A stretch of DNA of 64,000 bases from CAIOZA01 sp964464375 (GTDB taxonomy: Bacteria > Bacteroidota > Ignavibacteria > Kapaibacteriales > UBA2268), in the NCBI GenBank assembly GCA_964464375.1, contig CAYXFU010000005.1, positions 62,001 to 126,000 of the forward strand. Direction: 5' to 3'. Made by a program: the position numbers and the translations under genes. This document shows, one piece after another, positions 54,723 to 63,322 of the stretch. The notes beneath the pieces were generated by a model. That model was not told the origin of the DNA and made no database searches. It saw only the letters and a list, made by a program, of their open reading frames with translations. Every line of letters begins with the position of its first letter. The stretch's first letter is position 1.

Positions 54723-54760
54723 CACTCCAAAAGTTAGGCAAAAAACTTTTGGAGTGTTTT
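54723..54760 (+). terminator. Intrinsic terminator of the FISUMP cassette
   Basis: Perfect 13-pair stem CACTCCAAAAGTT / AACTTTTGGAGTG, 8-base loop, then TTTT. Confidence 0.8.
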
Positions 54761-54779
54761 AAGTTATAATATCTAAAAT

Positions 54780-57425
54780 CTACTCTCTGATAATTATTGG
54801 TTTTTTGTTCAGATTTAATTTCTGACTAACCCATGTGTAATCTTTAATTCCGCGGACAGCTTCTTCCTGCGTCTTGTAACAACCATATTTCAATCTATAA
54901 TTCACGTTCCCAAAAGAATCGTAATATTCTGAAATAGATGCTTCAGAAAGTCCTGATTTCTGAATAGCGTTCAATGCTTTGTCAACTTCGCTCTTATCCT
55001 TATAGCTATTGAATAGGATCGCATAACACATTTTTATGTCAACTGGTTTCGGTTCATCTTTCGAAGGCGGCAATGGTGGCGGTGATTCCTGAAGTATGTT
55101 TTCCTTCTGTACTTCAGAAATGCTAATATTTTCTTTCTGATTCGCCTCTATCGTCACTACTTTGGATGCTTTTGGCTCTTTAGCCTGTTTCTCTTCATTA
55201 AGTTTCGGCTGTTGTACTTCAGGTACAGCTGTAGGTGACTCAGAAGCTTTGCTTATCTTAACCGGCTCAGTATTAATTTGCTCAGAATTCTTTATGTTAA
55301 CTAATTTAATGGGTGCTTCCTTTGTTTCACCACCGGGTAAACGTCTGTGGTATTTGATTTCCTCGGGACGGACTATGTCCAGATAAATCTCAATTCTTCT
55401 GCTCTGTGGATCATCTCTCAATCTTCTTTGCTCAAATCCACTTTTGTCAATTCCAAAACCCTCTGCATCGAGGATAACTCTACCCTGATCACGCATCTGG
55501 CTATAGATTGGCGAGAGTTTTTTCATTTCCTTATCAAAAGTAATGAACGTATAATAAGCTCTGAGCTTTGAAAGAATAATATTCCCATTCTGTCCTTCAT
55601 CCTGAAGTGATACCCATTTCCCTTTTGGTTCGTTCGGATCCGAAGGCCAGCCATGTTTCCACATATCAATACCTGTTGGGATTGTAACCGGTTGACCTCT
55701 CTCATCAACACCAATAGTTATTGTTTCATCAGGATAATCATGCTTGTTCTTGGAGGAAGAACGGTATGGATGGTCTTCCCCACCAGACAGTCCACGTGGA
55801 TCTGTATAACCATGAACTGTAACTTTCAGATACAAAGTATCACGGCAGAATTCCTGGAATGAAGGGAGCAGTTTAATCAATGGCTTATAAATTTGTTCAG
55901 AGAAATTCTGATCAATTTTTTTTGATGCACCAGTATAATCATGACCGGTAGAATCAACAAATCCGGTACGGCTAAAAAATCCATTAGCTTCACGTTTGCG
56001 GTATTCAATCAGGTTTGTGGTAGTATTCGGATACCAGTAACCTGTTACAAAGTATGGAAGAGTGTCTGTTGATTGAAATACTATCGGTGGAATTTCAACT
56101 TTTTGTCTGGATATCAAAACCTTACGATGGAACAATGTATCCATGCCAAAGGGGCGTACTGTATTAATCGTAAGTCCGTCAGGTCCTTCAACTTTGTTGG
56201 AATAGCATTCCTCGTTCACAAATTTAGAGAATTTGATATCATAATTCTTATTTGCTTCTACTTCATATTCCGAGCCGGAAGTTATATTCACATTGCTTTT
56301 TGATCCTGACTCTGATAATGTCATTGAAAGACCATTCTTGATTGTTGGAGGAACAAGTTCATTCCCTCTCGAATCCAGAATACGTTCTTCAACATCTACC
56401 TGAATTCTAATCTTAGATTTAGGCAGTGAGTAAGCAAAAAGATTTCGTTTATTGAACTCACCTTTTCTATTCGATGTTATAAATATTGCAGATCGGTCAG
56501 GAGTAATAAATGGGAATTCATCATCAGCATCCGAATTATACCTTAAATTCTTAGGAACGCTCAAACCATATTTAGCGGCATCATCAGCAATTGCATCATC
56601 AAGAATAATTGGATTTTCCGGCAGCTGAATACCACCAACATTTTTGAAATCAGCACGATAAATATCTTTGCCGGTTTTGCCCTTCTCGTTTTTCTTGTAA
56701 TCCCAATTGGTTGAGAAATAGAATTTACCGTCTGCTCCGAAATGTGGTGAAAACTCATCCCCAGGAGTATTGATATCCGGAACAGGAACCGGCTTTGACC
56801 AAACACCCTGTCCATCAAGAACAGAATGCCAAAGATCAAGTGAGCCTTTGCCTCCGGCACGATTTGTTACAAAAACCAGAACTTTCCCATCGAGTGACAA
56901 AGCCGGTTGAGAATCCCATGCTTCCGGATCGTTAACATTTGTCAGTGGTTCCGGAAATGAATAACCGTCAATTCTTTTAGTCATCTGCCACAGATCAAAC
57001 AAGTAACTTGTACCCGAAGCAGTATTTGTGGACATATCCCGCTCTGCTGCGAAGATTATTCTATCACCACTGATTGCCTGTGATCCTCGTGTGAACTGTG
57101 CAATCCTTGATGCATTAGTAATAATCTGTTTAGAGTCGCTCCAGCCTTCGTTCCATGGAGTACCCATGTTCCTCATTGAGGTCGGTCTGGTAGTATAAAA
57201 GATTTCGGCTGATATAGCTATAGGTCTTCTGTTAGGAACCGGGCGCGATGATGTGAAAAAGAGAGTATCTTCCATATTTCCGAAAATAACCCATGCATTA
57301 TAATCCTCATCGCCACCATTTACTTGTGAGCCTAAAATACCACCCTTCAGATCGTCCTTAGCGGCATTGAGTAGTGTTGAACAGCCGATAATCAATACGA
57401 ATAATATTATCTTCATTTTTTTCAT
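54780..57425 (-). CDS. PD40-OmpA-SPOR envelope protein
   Basis: 881 aa from ATG 57425, chosen for the GAGGGTG upstream. The signal sequence MKKMKIILFVLIIGC fits a lipobox with Cys15. PD40 propeller blades cover about 60-330 (SQPALSLDGKVLVFVTNRAG, EFSPHFGADGKFYFSTN, EFPFITPDRSAIFITSNRKG). A beta domain follows, then an OmpA-like domain (about 510-700; ends with DPQSRRIEIYLD). A Pro/Lys/Glu-rich linker leads to a SPOR domain (about 795-881). OmpA and SPOR both bind peptidoglycan, so the protein should tether an envelope assembly to the wall. Last gene of a three-gene operon, 14 bases after the previous stop. Confidence 0.85.
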   Translation of the reverse strand: MKKMKIILFVLIIGCSTLLNAAKDDLKGGILGSQVNGGDEDYNAWVIFGNMEDTLFFTSSRPVPNRRPIAISAEIFYTTRPTSMRNMGTPWNEGWSDSKQIITNASRIAQFTRGSQAISGDRIIFAAERDMSTNTASGTSYLFDLWQMTKRIDGYSFPEPLTNVNDPEAWDSQPALSLDGKVLVFVTNRAGGKGSLDLWHSVLDGQGVWSKPVPVPDINTPGDEFSPHFGADGKFYFSTNWDYKKNEKGKTGKDIYRADFKNVGGIQLPENPIILDDAIADDAAKYGLSVPKNLRYNSDADDEFPFITPDRSAIFITSNRKGEFNKRNLFAYSLPKSKIRIQVDVEERILDSRGNELVPPTIKNGLSMTLSESGSKSNVNITSGSEYEVEANKNYDIKFSKFVNEECYSNKVEGPDGLTINTVRPFGMDTLFHRKVLISRQKVEIPPIVFQSTDTLPYFVTGYWYPNTTTNLIEYRKREANGFFSRTGFVDSTGHDYTGASKKIDQNFSEQIYKPLIKLLPSFQEFCRDTLYLKVTVHGYTDPRGLSGGEDHPYRSSSKNKHDYPDETITIGVDERGQPVTIPTGIDMWKHGWPSDPNEPKGKWVSLQDEGQNGNIILSKLRAYYTFITFDKEMKKLSPIYSQMRDQGRVILDAEGFGIDKSGFEQRRLRDDPQSRRIEIYLDIVRPEEIKYHRRLPGGETKEAPIKLVNIKNSEQINTEPVKISKASESPTAVPEVQQPKLNEEKQAKEPKASKVVTIEANQKENISISEVQKENILQESPPPLPPSKDEPKPVDIKMCYAILFNSYKDKSEVDKALNAIQKSGLSEASISEYYDSFGNVNYRLKYGCYKTQEEAVRGIKDYTWVSQKLNLNKKPIIIRE

Positions 57426-57439
57426 AATCACACCCTCGA

Positions 57440-59557
57440 TCAAGGTATATAAATTGGATAAATTGAACGGAATTCGATTCCGGACTGTTTACTCGAAGTT
57501 TGCTCAATTCCAGTATCTATTCTTCTGATATATATCAAAGCATAAGTTTTTGAACTTATCTGGAAAGCTATAATATCTCCAACCTTCAGACCACGCAATG
57601 GATTGGTTGAATATCCTGTTGCATAATTTGGATCAGCAACGAATTGATTGTAAATTCCTGCTACATTCGAGAATTGAGCTTCAGGAACCCCACTTCTCCA
57701 GACTTTCATACCTATAAAAGAGCTGATGGATTTCAATATTGGTTCCTGTGGCGGATTAGCACTTGCGTTATTGTCATCAACATCAATCCAAATGTTTCCT
57801 TTAAGAGGTGGATAAGGTCCCGGTGTATTTCCGGGTCCTTTTGTTATTGTACGGGCACCATCACCAAAGTAATATACTTCATTTTCGGGATCAGATTTCA
57901 GCGGAGTTTTCTGATCGTAAGCTCTAAGATTTATTATAGGGCTTATATCAGGATAGATCGAAACAACAGCTGCCGCATTAATAGTCTGAGTGCATCCGGG
58001 TGTTGAAGCAATTATTCGGATACTGAAAGCACTGTCAGAGGTTCGTTTGTTGTTACCTCGTGCTGCAACAATCACTGCCATTTCGTCAATAGTCGGTGCG
58101 GTAAACGTAACCTGAATAGATCCAATATCTCCAGGTGACAGACTCAGTGATTGAGGACTGACTGTATAGTATTTCTGTGAGTAGCCATCAGGAGGATACT
58201 GCACTGAGAAAGTGATGTTCACATCAGTACAAGCAGTATCGGGGACTCTGAAATAATAAGTTTTGGTTACAGAACTCAATATTGGAGGATCTATCGTGGG
58301 TACTGATGCGAAAACCCTCTTATCAACCCGATTAGATAACGTATCAAATACCTGATTAGGATTAAAGGCTATGAACTGACTTCTGTCAAGACTGTAGAAT
58401 GGACATGATGACGAACACGCATCACCATTCAGGTAAACATCAAAGTCGCAATTATTATTAGTTCCCTCATAAACCATTTTCAATTTGAGTGTATCAATAG
58501 AGTTCTTTGCTTTTACTGCAGTAAATTTTGCAGAAATACTTAGTGATTGTCCCTTTGCCAATGTAATCGGGAATGATGTTGGAGTGAGAATCTGCCAACC
58601 GTCGTTACCATCAAATGAAACCCGGCTTATTGTAACAGCACAAGGAGAATTATTGGTGAATACTGAATTTTGAATATCCTTTGATTGACCGATTGGAAGC
58701 CTGTCAGTCAGAGTCATCGTATATGAAGTATTAGAAGGATCGCAGTTACAATCCGGAGCTACAACTTCTGCATTTAAATTGATAGTGTAAGTTCCCGTTT
58801 GGTTTGCTCCGCATTTAACTGTTATATCTAATTTAGCATTGAAGATACCTGCTGTTTTTGTCGATACAGAGAAGCAAATCACAAGTGTCTGTCCAGGTTT
58901 TAGAATATATGAACCATTTGTTGCTTGTACAGGTAATCCATCAATAACAACTGAATTTAAAGTAAAATTCTGATCATTAAATGCAGGAAGAGTAATAGTC
59001 ATGTCCTCGCGGCTATTATTGAAAATACCGGCAGAGCATCTATCATACTTATTCACATTGACAGGTGTGTTCTGCTTGAGTTTAGTATTTCCTATATCAT
59101 CAACAAACCTGATAGTTTCTGTTCCGTTCAGAGCTGAGCAATCTATATTTGCGACGCTGACGGTATCAAATAAGAAGACAACAGTTGTATCTGTGCAAAT
59201 CAAAAGACTTGATTTAAGCTGTGTCTTACCATTATACGTTGCGGATATATTGTAGTTAGTACCAATCAGAGGAGTTGTAACTGAAAATACAGTCGCACCC
59301 AGATCATTGGTAAAACCCTGAAGTGGAGTTCCTGTCGAATTAATTGGAACAAGACGAATATCGGCACCCTTAATAGGAATTTTAACTTTGGGGTTACCTT
59401 GGTCAATCTGATATGCCAACACACTTAGTTTCCTGTTGTTGTTATTAGATGGAGCAGTAGTTTCCATGCAGCCAACAACAAGAAAAATCATTACCAGAAC
59501 GGCTAACATCCCAAATATCAGGAAATTGGTATTCTGTTTAATTATATTTGATTTCAT
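57440..59557 (-). CDS. Large lipoprotein with Ig-like (HYDIN/ASPM-type) domains
   Basis: 705 aa. Lipoprotein signal with lipobox LVVGC (Cys30). A carboxypeptidase-regulatory-like module lies at about 42-125. Two or three Ig-like domains of the 'choice-of-anchor' type follow, with motifs such as LKPGQTLVICFSVSTKTAG, LAKGQSLSISAKFTAVKA and LSPGDIGSIQVTFTAPT. Several cysteine pairs may form disulfides. The last 150 residues are a separate domain I do not recognise. Exact function unknown. It lies 40 bases after the barrel gene and 14 bases before the PD40-OmpA-SPOR gene, so all three are probably made together. Confidence 0.75.
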   Translation of the reverse strand: MKSNIIKQNTNFLIFGMLAVLVMIFLVVGCMETTAPSNNNNRKLSVLAYQIDQGNPKVKIPIKGADIRLVPINSTGTPLQGFTNDLGATVFSVTTPLIGTNYNISATYNGKTQLKSSLLICTDTTVVFLFDTVSVANIDCSALNGTETIRFVDDIGNTKLKQNTPVNVNKYDRCSAGIFNNSREDMTITLPAFNDQNFTLNSVVIDGLPVQATNGSYILKPGQTLVICFSVSTKTAGIFNAKLDITVKCGANQTGTYTINLNAEVVAPDCNCDPSNTSYTMTLTDRLPIGQSKDIQNSVFTNNSPCAVTISRVSFDGNDGWQILTPTSFPITLAKGQSLSISAKFTAVKAKNSIDTLKLKMVYEGTNNNCDFDVYLNGDACSSSCPFYSLDRSQFIAFNPNQVFDTLSNRVDKRVFASVPTIDPPILSSVTKTYYFRVPDTACTDVNITFSVQYPPDGYSQKYYTVSPQSLSLSPGDIGSIQVTFTAPTIDEMAVIVAARGNNKRTSDSAFSIRIIASTPGCTQTINAAAVVSIYPDISPIINLRAYDQKTPLKSDPENEVYYFGDGARTITKGPGNTPGPYPPLKGNIWIDVDDNNASANPPQEPILKSISSFIGMKVWRSGVPEAQFSNVAGIYNQFVADPNYATGYSTNPLRGLKVGDIIAFQISSKTYALIYIRRIDTGIEQTSSKQSGIEFRSIYPIYIP

Positions 59558-59597
59558 AACAATTTATCTTAATTAAGTTCTACAATCGATAATTAAA

Positions 59598-60608
59598 TTA
59601 ATAAGTAATGCCGAATCTCAATAAAAGGACATTTGAAGCTCGGTATGGATTTCTTTCACCGTCAGGAATGCCCGGACAACAAGTAATTTCTGGTAATGGT
59701 AAATTCATATATCTATATCCAAGATCTATGGAAAAATCAACATTACAATTAATAGCCCAATCATAACCGATACCTATTCCATAAAATAATCTCTGAGACT
59801 TCATATCCTTTCCAAACATAGGAGCTTTCGATTTGAAATCTAAAGGTAAACCTGAGTTACCGTAAATATACCAACTGTTGCAATTATCCGAAAACTTAGC
59901 CGGGAACTGATTGAATGTATACCGAAGATTCAACCCTAAAGGTATAAAAATTGATTCATCAACTGGCCAAGCTCCTAAAATAAAACCACCCTGCAAATGA
60001 TGTGCTTTATCAATAAAAAGTAAATCCCACATTCCTGCAAGCTCTAATCCGAGCACAAGGGAGGAACCTCCACGGTCGAATCCGAGGAATTTAGAATTGT
60101 AAACCGTTGATCCATTCGCTGATGGATAGACAACTGAATCTTTTGTTCCACGATAACCTATTGCTCCTCTTATCTCTAACTTATCGAATATCCACCAGCC
60201 ATCTCTAATCCTGCAACAGCCATCAATCGGTGCAAGATCGTTAGATGCAAGTTCTTTAGGCGGTTCTAGCGGATCGGAAACATAAGTAACTCTCTTCACT
60301 CTATTGATAGGAATTTCATAAATTGGTGGTTCTTCCTTTTCTGCACAAGGAATGCCTTCCACGCGAACACGTGCTTCTCGTTCTTCTGAAGCCGGAATTA
60401 GCTTTGGTTGTTCAGCCGATTTAATTGATGTTAACTTTTGATTCGGATCACATCTGTTGGTGATAGGCAGGTCACTTTCATTCAACTCAACGTTCCATTG
60501 AATAACATTTTTCTGTGTAGAACACGAGTAAAGAAAAGTGGAAATGGTAATTCCAATAATCAAGAGAATCAGCCTACTTTTTAACTGGATTGGTAAATTT
60601 GGTCTCAT
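59598..60608 (-). CDS. Lipoprotein with outer-membrane barrel-like C-terminus
   Basis: 336 aa. Lipobox FLYSC (Cys29), then a disordered charged linker (about 30-130). An eight-stranded-barrel-like domain of about 190 residues follows (GAIGYRGTKDSVVY, SLVLGLELAG, GLNLRYTF, FSIDLGYRYM, NVLLLRFGITY), ending in the aromatic-type last strand typical of outer membrane proteins. A lipid anchor plus a barrel is unusual but known in Bacteroidota. First gene of the operon. Confidence 0.75.
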   Translation of the reverse strand: MRPNLPIQLKSRLILLIIGITISTFLYSCSTQKNVIQWNVELNESDLPITNRCDPNQKLTSIKSAEQPKLIPASEEREARVRVEGIPCAEKEEPPIYEIPINRVKRVTYVSDPLEPPKELASNDLAPIDGCCRIRDGWWIFDKLEIRGAIGYRGTKDSVVYPSANGSTVYNSKFLGFDRGGSSLVLGLELAGMWDLLFIDKAHHLQGGFILGAWPVDESIFIPLGLNLRYTFNQFPAKFSDNCNSWYIYGNSGLPLDFKSKAPMFGKDMKSQRLFYGIGIGYDWAINCNVDFSIDLGYRYMNLPLPEITCCPGIPDGERNPYRASNVLLLRFGITY

Positions 60609-60821
60609 AGTTCTTTTATATAATAGTGAATTATGTTTTTTCTTTATTGCTTTTAATTAGTGGTTAATCCGAAAATAATTATTAATTGTATGATTATCAA
60701 ATTTATTATTAAAAAAAATCTTTTTATTTAATCTGACAAAAAGTATCAGCAATAAAAAACATAATATTCTAATTCTAACGTTTATATTATATTAATTCGG
60801 GAAAAATGATGTTAGTACTGA

Positions 60822-61502
60822 ATGGAGCTAATTAAAACAGATAAAATAATGACAAAATACAACAAAATTGAAATATTGATTTGCTACCTTACTTTTATCT
60901 TGATGATGGTATTGAACTACTTTAATATTTTCAGTAAGGGATTGAACAATCTCTACAGTCCATTGTTTGTTATCATTTTCTTCTGGATTATTATCAAGAT
61001 AATGATGCAAACTGATGACACCAAAAATATCTCAATCTTTTCTTTCATTGTATTTCTTTTATCATTAATCATTTCTCTTCTGGTTTTTAGAAATGATGCA
61101 TTCGTGCAGAGTTTTCACTTTGGGACAATACTCAAACCTCAAATTTTTTCAATTCCACTAACTGCCGGATTTATCTGGCTCAATGCGATATTCGTTTCAA
61201 CGGCACTTATTCAAAGATTTCATTCATTCGGAAACTTCAATGTAATCACAAAGTCATTACTTATAGGTTTGAGTTTTCTTGTATTTGATATTTATTTCGA
61301 ACCGGCAGCAGGAAGGCTGGGGTTTTGGTATTGGGGTGGAACAAGTATCCCGCTGTTAAATTATGTTGTCTGGTTTTGTTTCGGCACTCTGATGGGATTC
61401 CTAGGTCTAAAATTAAAAGTCTTTAGCGAACAATTACCATCAATCGCACTGCATCTCTATATCGCTCAGGTTTTATTTTTCTTAACTGTATTCTTTAGCT
61501 AA
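60822..61502 (+). CDS. CruF-like carotenoid biosynthesis membrane protein (DUF422)
   Basis: 226 aa, about seven membrane helices. The motif FEPAAGRLGFWYWGGTSIPL followed by NYVVWF matches the conserved core of the DUF422/CruF family, which hydrates carotenoid ends (bisanhydrobacterioruberin or gamma-carotene 1',2'-hydratase). Translation may start at ATG 60822 or 60849. No other carotenoid gene lies in the window, so the role is inferred from the motif only. The 3' end overlaps the convergent aldolase gene by 8 bases. Confidence 0.7.
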   Translation: MELIKTDKIMTKYNKIEILICYLTFILMMVLNYFNIFSKGLNNLYSPLFVIIFFWIIIKIMMQTDDTKNISIFSFIVFLLSLIISLLVFRNDAFVQSFHFGTILKPQIFSIPLTAGFIWLNAIFVSTALIQRFHSFGNFNVITKSLLIGLSFLVFDIYFEPAAGRLGFWYWGGTSIPLLNYVVWFCFGTLMGFLGLKLKVFSEQLPSIALHLYIAQVLFFLTVFFS

Positions 61503-62103
61503 TACCGAATTCATGGTAATATTTAAGGGTTACATCTCTTGCAGATGAAATATCTTCTCCGAATGAAATTATACCCTCACTATGACCACCCATAGCTATT
61601 ATCTTTGTCTCTGAGAGATTACTTTTTTCGAATAATTTTATTACATTCATGGCGAGATCAACAGTACCAAATTCATTTTCTTTATCGGTTGTCGGAACTA
61701 TGTTAAGAATTTTCTCCCAAAAGGATAGATGATGAATATGGATTACAGCACCAATATTTTCATCGTATTCGTACACTGCCGCATGGGTTAACGATTCTGA
61801 CGATGCACCGATAAACCCTTTGCAAATAATACTATTTTCTCCAAAATTATAAGAAATAACTTCTGCATAATCCCGTGAATCCAGAATCCGCTTTCTTCCT
61901 GTCTGAGAGCCACTGATAAGAAATGAGTCATTTGAAGTTCTAACGCTGATATTCCCATATCCTATTCCATCGGCAACACCTATCAATCCTAAATCAAAAA
62001 GTTCTGTTCTGATTTTATTCATATCGCGGATTGAATCATAAAAGGTTGCAATACCTTCAATCAAAGTGCAATCGAATTTAATATAACCATCATTGATTTT
62101 CAT
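61495..62103 (-). CDS. Class II aldolase/adducin-family protein linked to mtnA
   Basis: 202 aa. The zinc site of the family is visible: His122 and His124 in VIHIHH, and His174 in MGGHSEG, with Glu103 in SSESLTH as candidate catalytic residue. The start overlaps the mtnA stop by 4 bases (ATGA). Coupling to mtnA suggests it uses the mtnA product: either as methylthioribulose-1-phosphate dehydratase (MtnB) or as an aldolase splitting it to DHAP and an aldehyde (DHAP shunt). The sequence alone does not decide. The next MtnB-pathway genes are not seen. Confidence 0.8.
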   Translation of the reverse strand: MKINDGYIKFDCTLIEGIATFYDSIRDMNKIRTELFDLGLIGVADGIGYGNISVRTSNDSFLISGSQTGRKRILDSRDYAEVISYNFGENSIICKGFIGASSESLTHAAVYEYDENIGAVIHIHHLSFWEKILNIVPTTDKENEFGTVDLAMNVIKLFEKSNLSETKIIAMGGHSEGIISFGEDISSARDVTLKYYHEFGIS

Positions 62104-63203
62104 ATATGCTCCGGGAAAAGTTCAAGAATTGAATTTTTATCTGCCTTACATACTCCACGTTCAGTAATTAATCCGGTTACTAGCCTTGCCGGAGTTACAT
62201 CAAATGCCCAGTTGCGAGATGGAGTTTTTTCATTAGCAATTCTTACTTTTACAATTTCATCATCATAAAAACCATCTACATAATTGACTTCATCAGCATC
62301 TCGTTCTTCAATCGTAATCTTAGAGAAATCTTCTGTGAAATCAAAGTCGATAGAACTTGATGGAACGGCTACATAAAATGGAATATTATTATCAAAAGCG
62401 GAAAGAGCTTTAAGATAAGTACCGATTTTGTTTGTGACCTCTCCATTAAGGGTAGTTCTGTCTGTACCTACAATCACCATATCAACCATTCCATTCTGCA
62501 TCAAATGTCCCCCTGCATTATCTGTAATAAGATGATGAGGAATAGCCTCATTCATTAACTCCCAGGCTGTTAATTTAGCTCCCTGATTTCTTGGTCTCGT
62601 CTCATCAACCCAAACATGAACATCAATTCCTTCACCATGCGCTAAAAAAATTGGAGCTAGAGCAGTACCATAGTCAACTGTAGCCAGCCATCCGGCATTG
62701 CAATGAGTGAGTATATTAATTTGCTTCAGACTTTTCTTTTTCATTATTGCTTTAATTATTTCAAGCCCATGAAGCCCAATTTCTTTATTTTGAGAAATAT
62801 CTTCTTCACAAATAGTTGAAGCAGTTTTTAATAAAATGCTTAATTTTTCTTCCCAATCCGGAACATTTTTAATTGAATTCAATTGTCTATCAACTGCCCA
62901 TTGAAGGTTGACAGCAGTAGGTCTTGCCCATTTCAGCTCATTGACTTTTTTATAGAATTCAACCCCTAAATCTGCTGAATTCAAACAATCCTTTAGTGCT
63001 AACCAAACTCCGAAACCACCAATGGCACCAATAAGCGGAGCACCGCGAACAACCATTTCCTTAATTGCCCAAATAACATCATCTGCCGTTCTTAAGGTTA
63101 ATATTTCAAAGTTGAATGGTAATTGTCTCTGATCGATGACTTTTACAGCACTGGAGTCATCATCAAGGAAAATACTTCTATAATGTTTGTTGCCAACTAT
63201 CAT
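62100..63203 (-). CDS. mtnA: S-methyl-5-thioribose-1-phosphate isomerase
   Basis: 367 aa. Family motifs VVRGAPLIGA (51-60), THCNAGWLAT with catalytic Cys168 (166-175), VDETRPRNQGAKLTAWEL (199-216), and GTDRTTLNGEVTNKIGT with catalytic Asp248. It isomerises methylthioribose 1-phosphate to methylthioribulose 1-phosphate in the salvage of methylthioadenosine. Longer than an archaeal homologue by a usual N-terminal domain. No MTA phosphorylase or kinase gene is in the window. Confidence 0.96.
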   Translation of the reverse strand: MIVGNKHYRSIFLDDDSSAVKVIDQRQLPFNFEILTLRTADDVIWAIKEMVVRGAPLIGAIGGFGVWLALKDCLNSADLGVEFYKKVNELKWARPTAVNLQWAVDRQLNSIKNVPDWEEKLSILLKTASTICEEDISQNKEIGLHGLEIIKAIMKKKSLKQINILTHCNAGWLATVDYGTALAPIFLAHGEGIDVHVWVDETRPRNQGAKLTAWELMNEAIPHHLITDNAGGHLMQNGMVDMVIVGTDRTTLNGEVTNKIGTYLKALSAFDNNIPFYVAVPSSSIDFDFTEDFSKITIEERDADEVNYVDGFYDDEIVKVRIANEKTPSRNWAFDVTPARLVTGLITERGVCKADKNSILELFPEHI

Positions 63204-63277
63204 TTTTCTTTAGAGTGAATAGTCCATATTATCAACATTAAATTAGTTAAATCCTTTATTATTTCACAAAATTTCTT

Positions 63278-63285
63278 TATTTTTG
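63278..63285 (+). promoter_or_regulatory. -7 element TATTTTTG for glgA
   Basis: TAnnTTTG match, 38 bases before the glgA ATG. Confidence 0.5.
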
Positions 63286-63322
63286 TAAGTTAAAGATTAT
63301 TGTTAATTTGAGAAGATACTGC

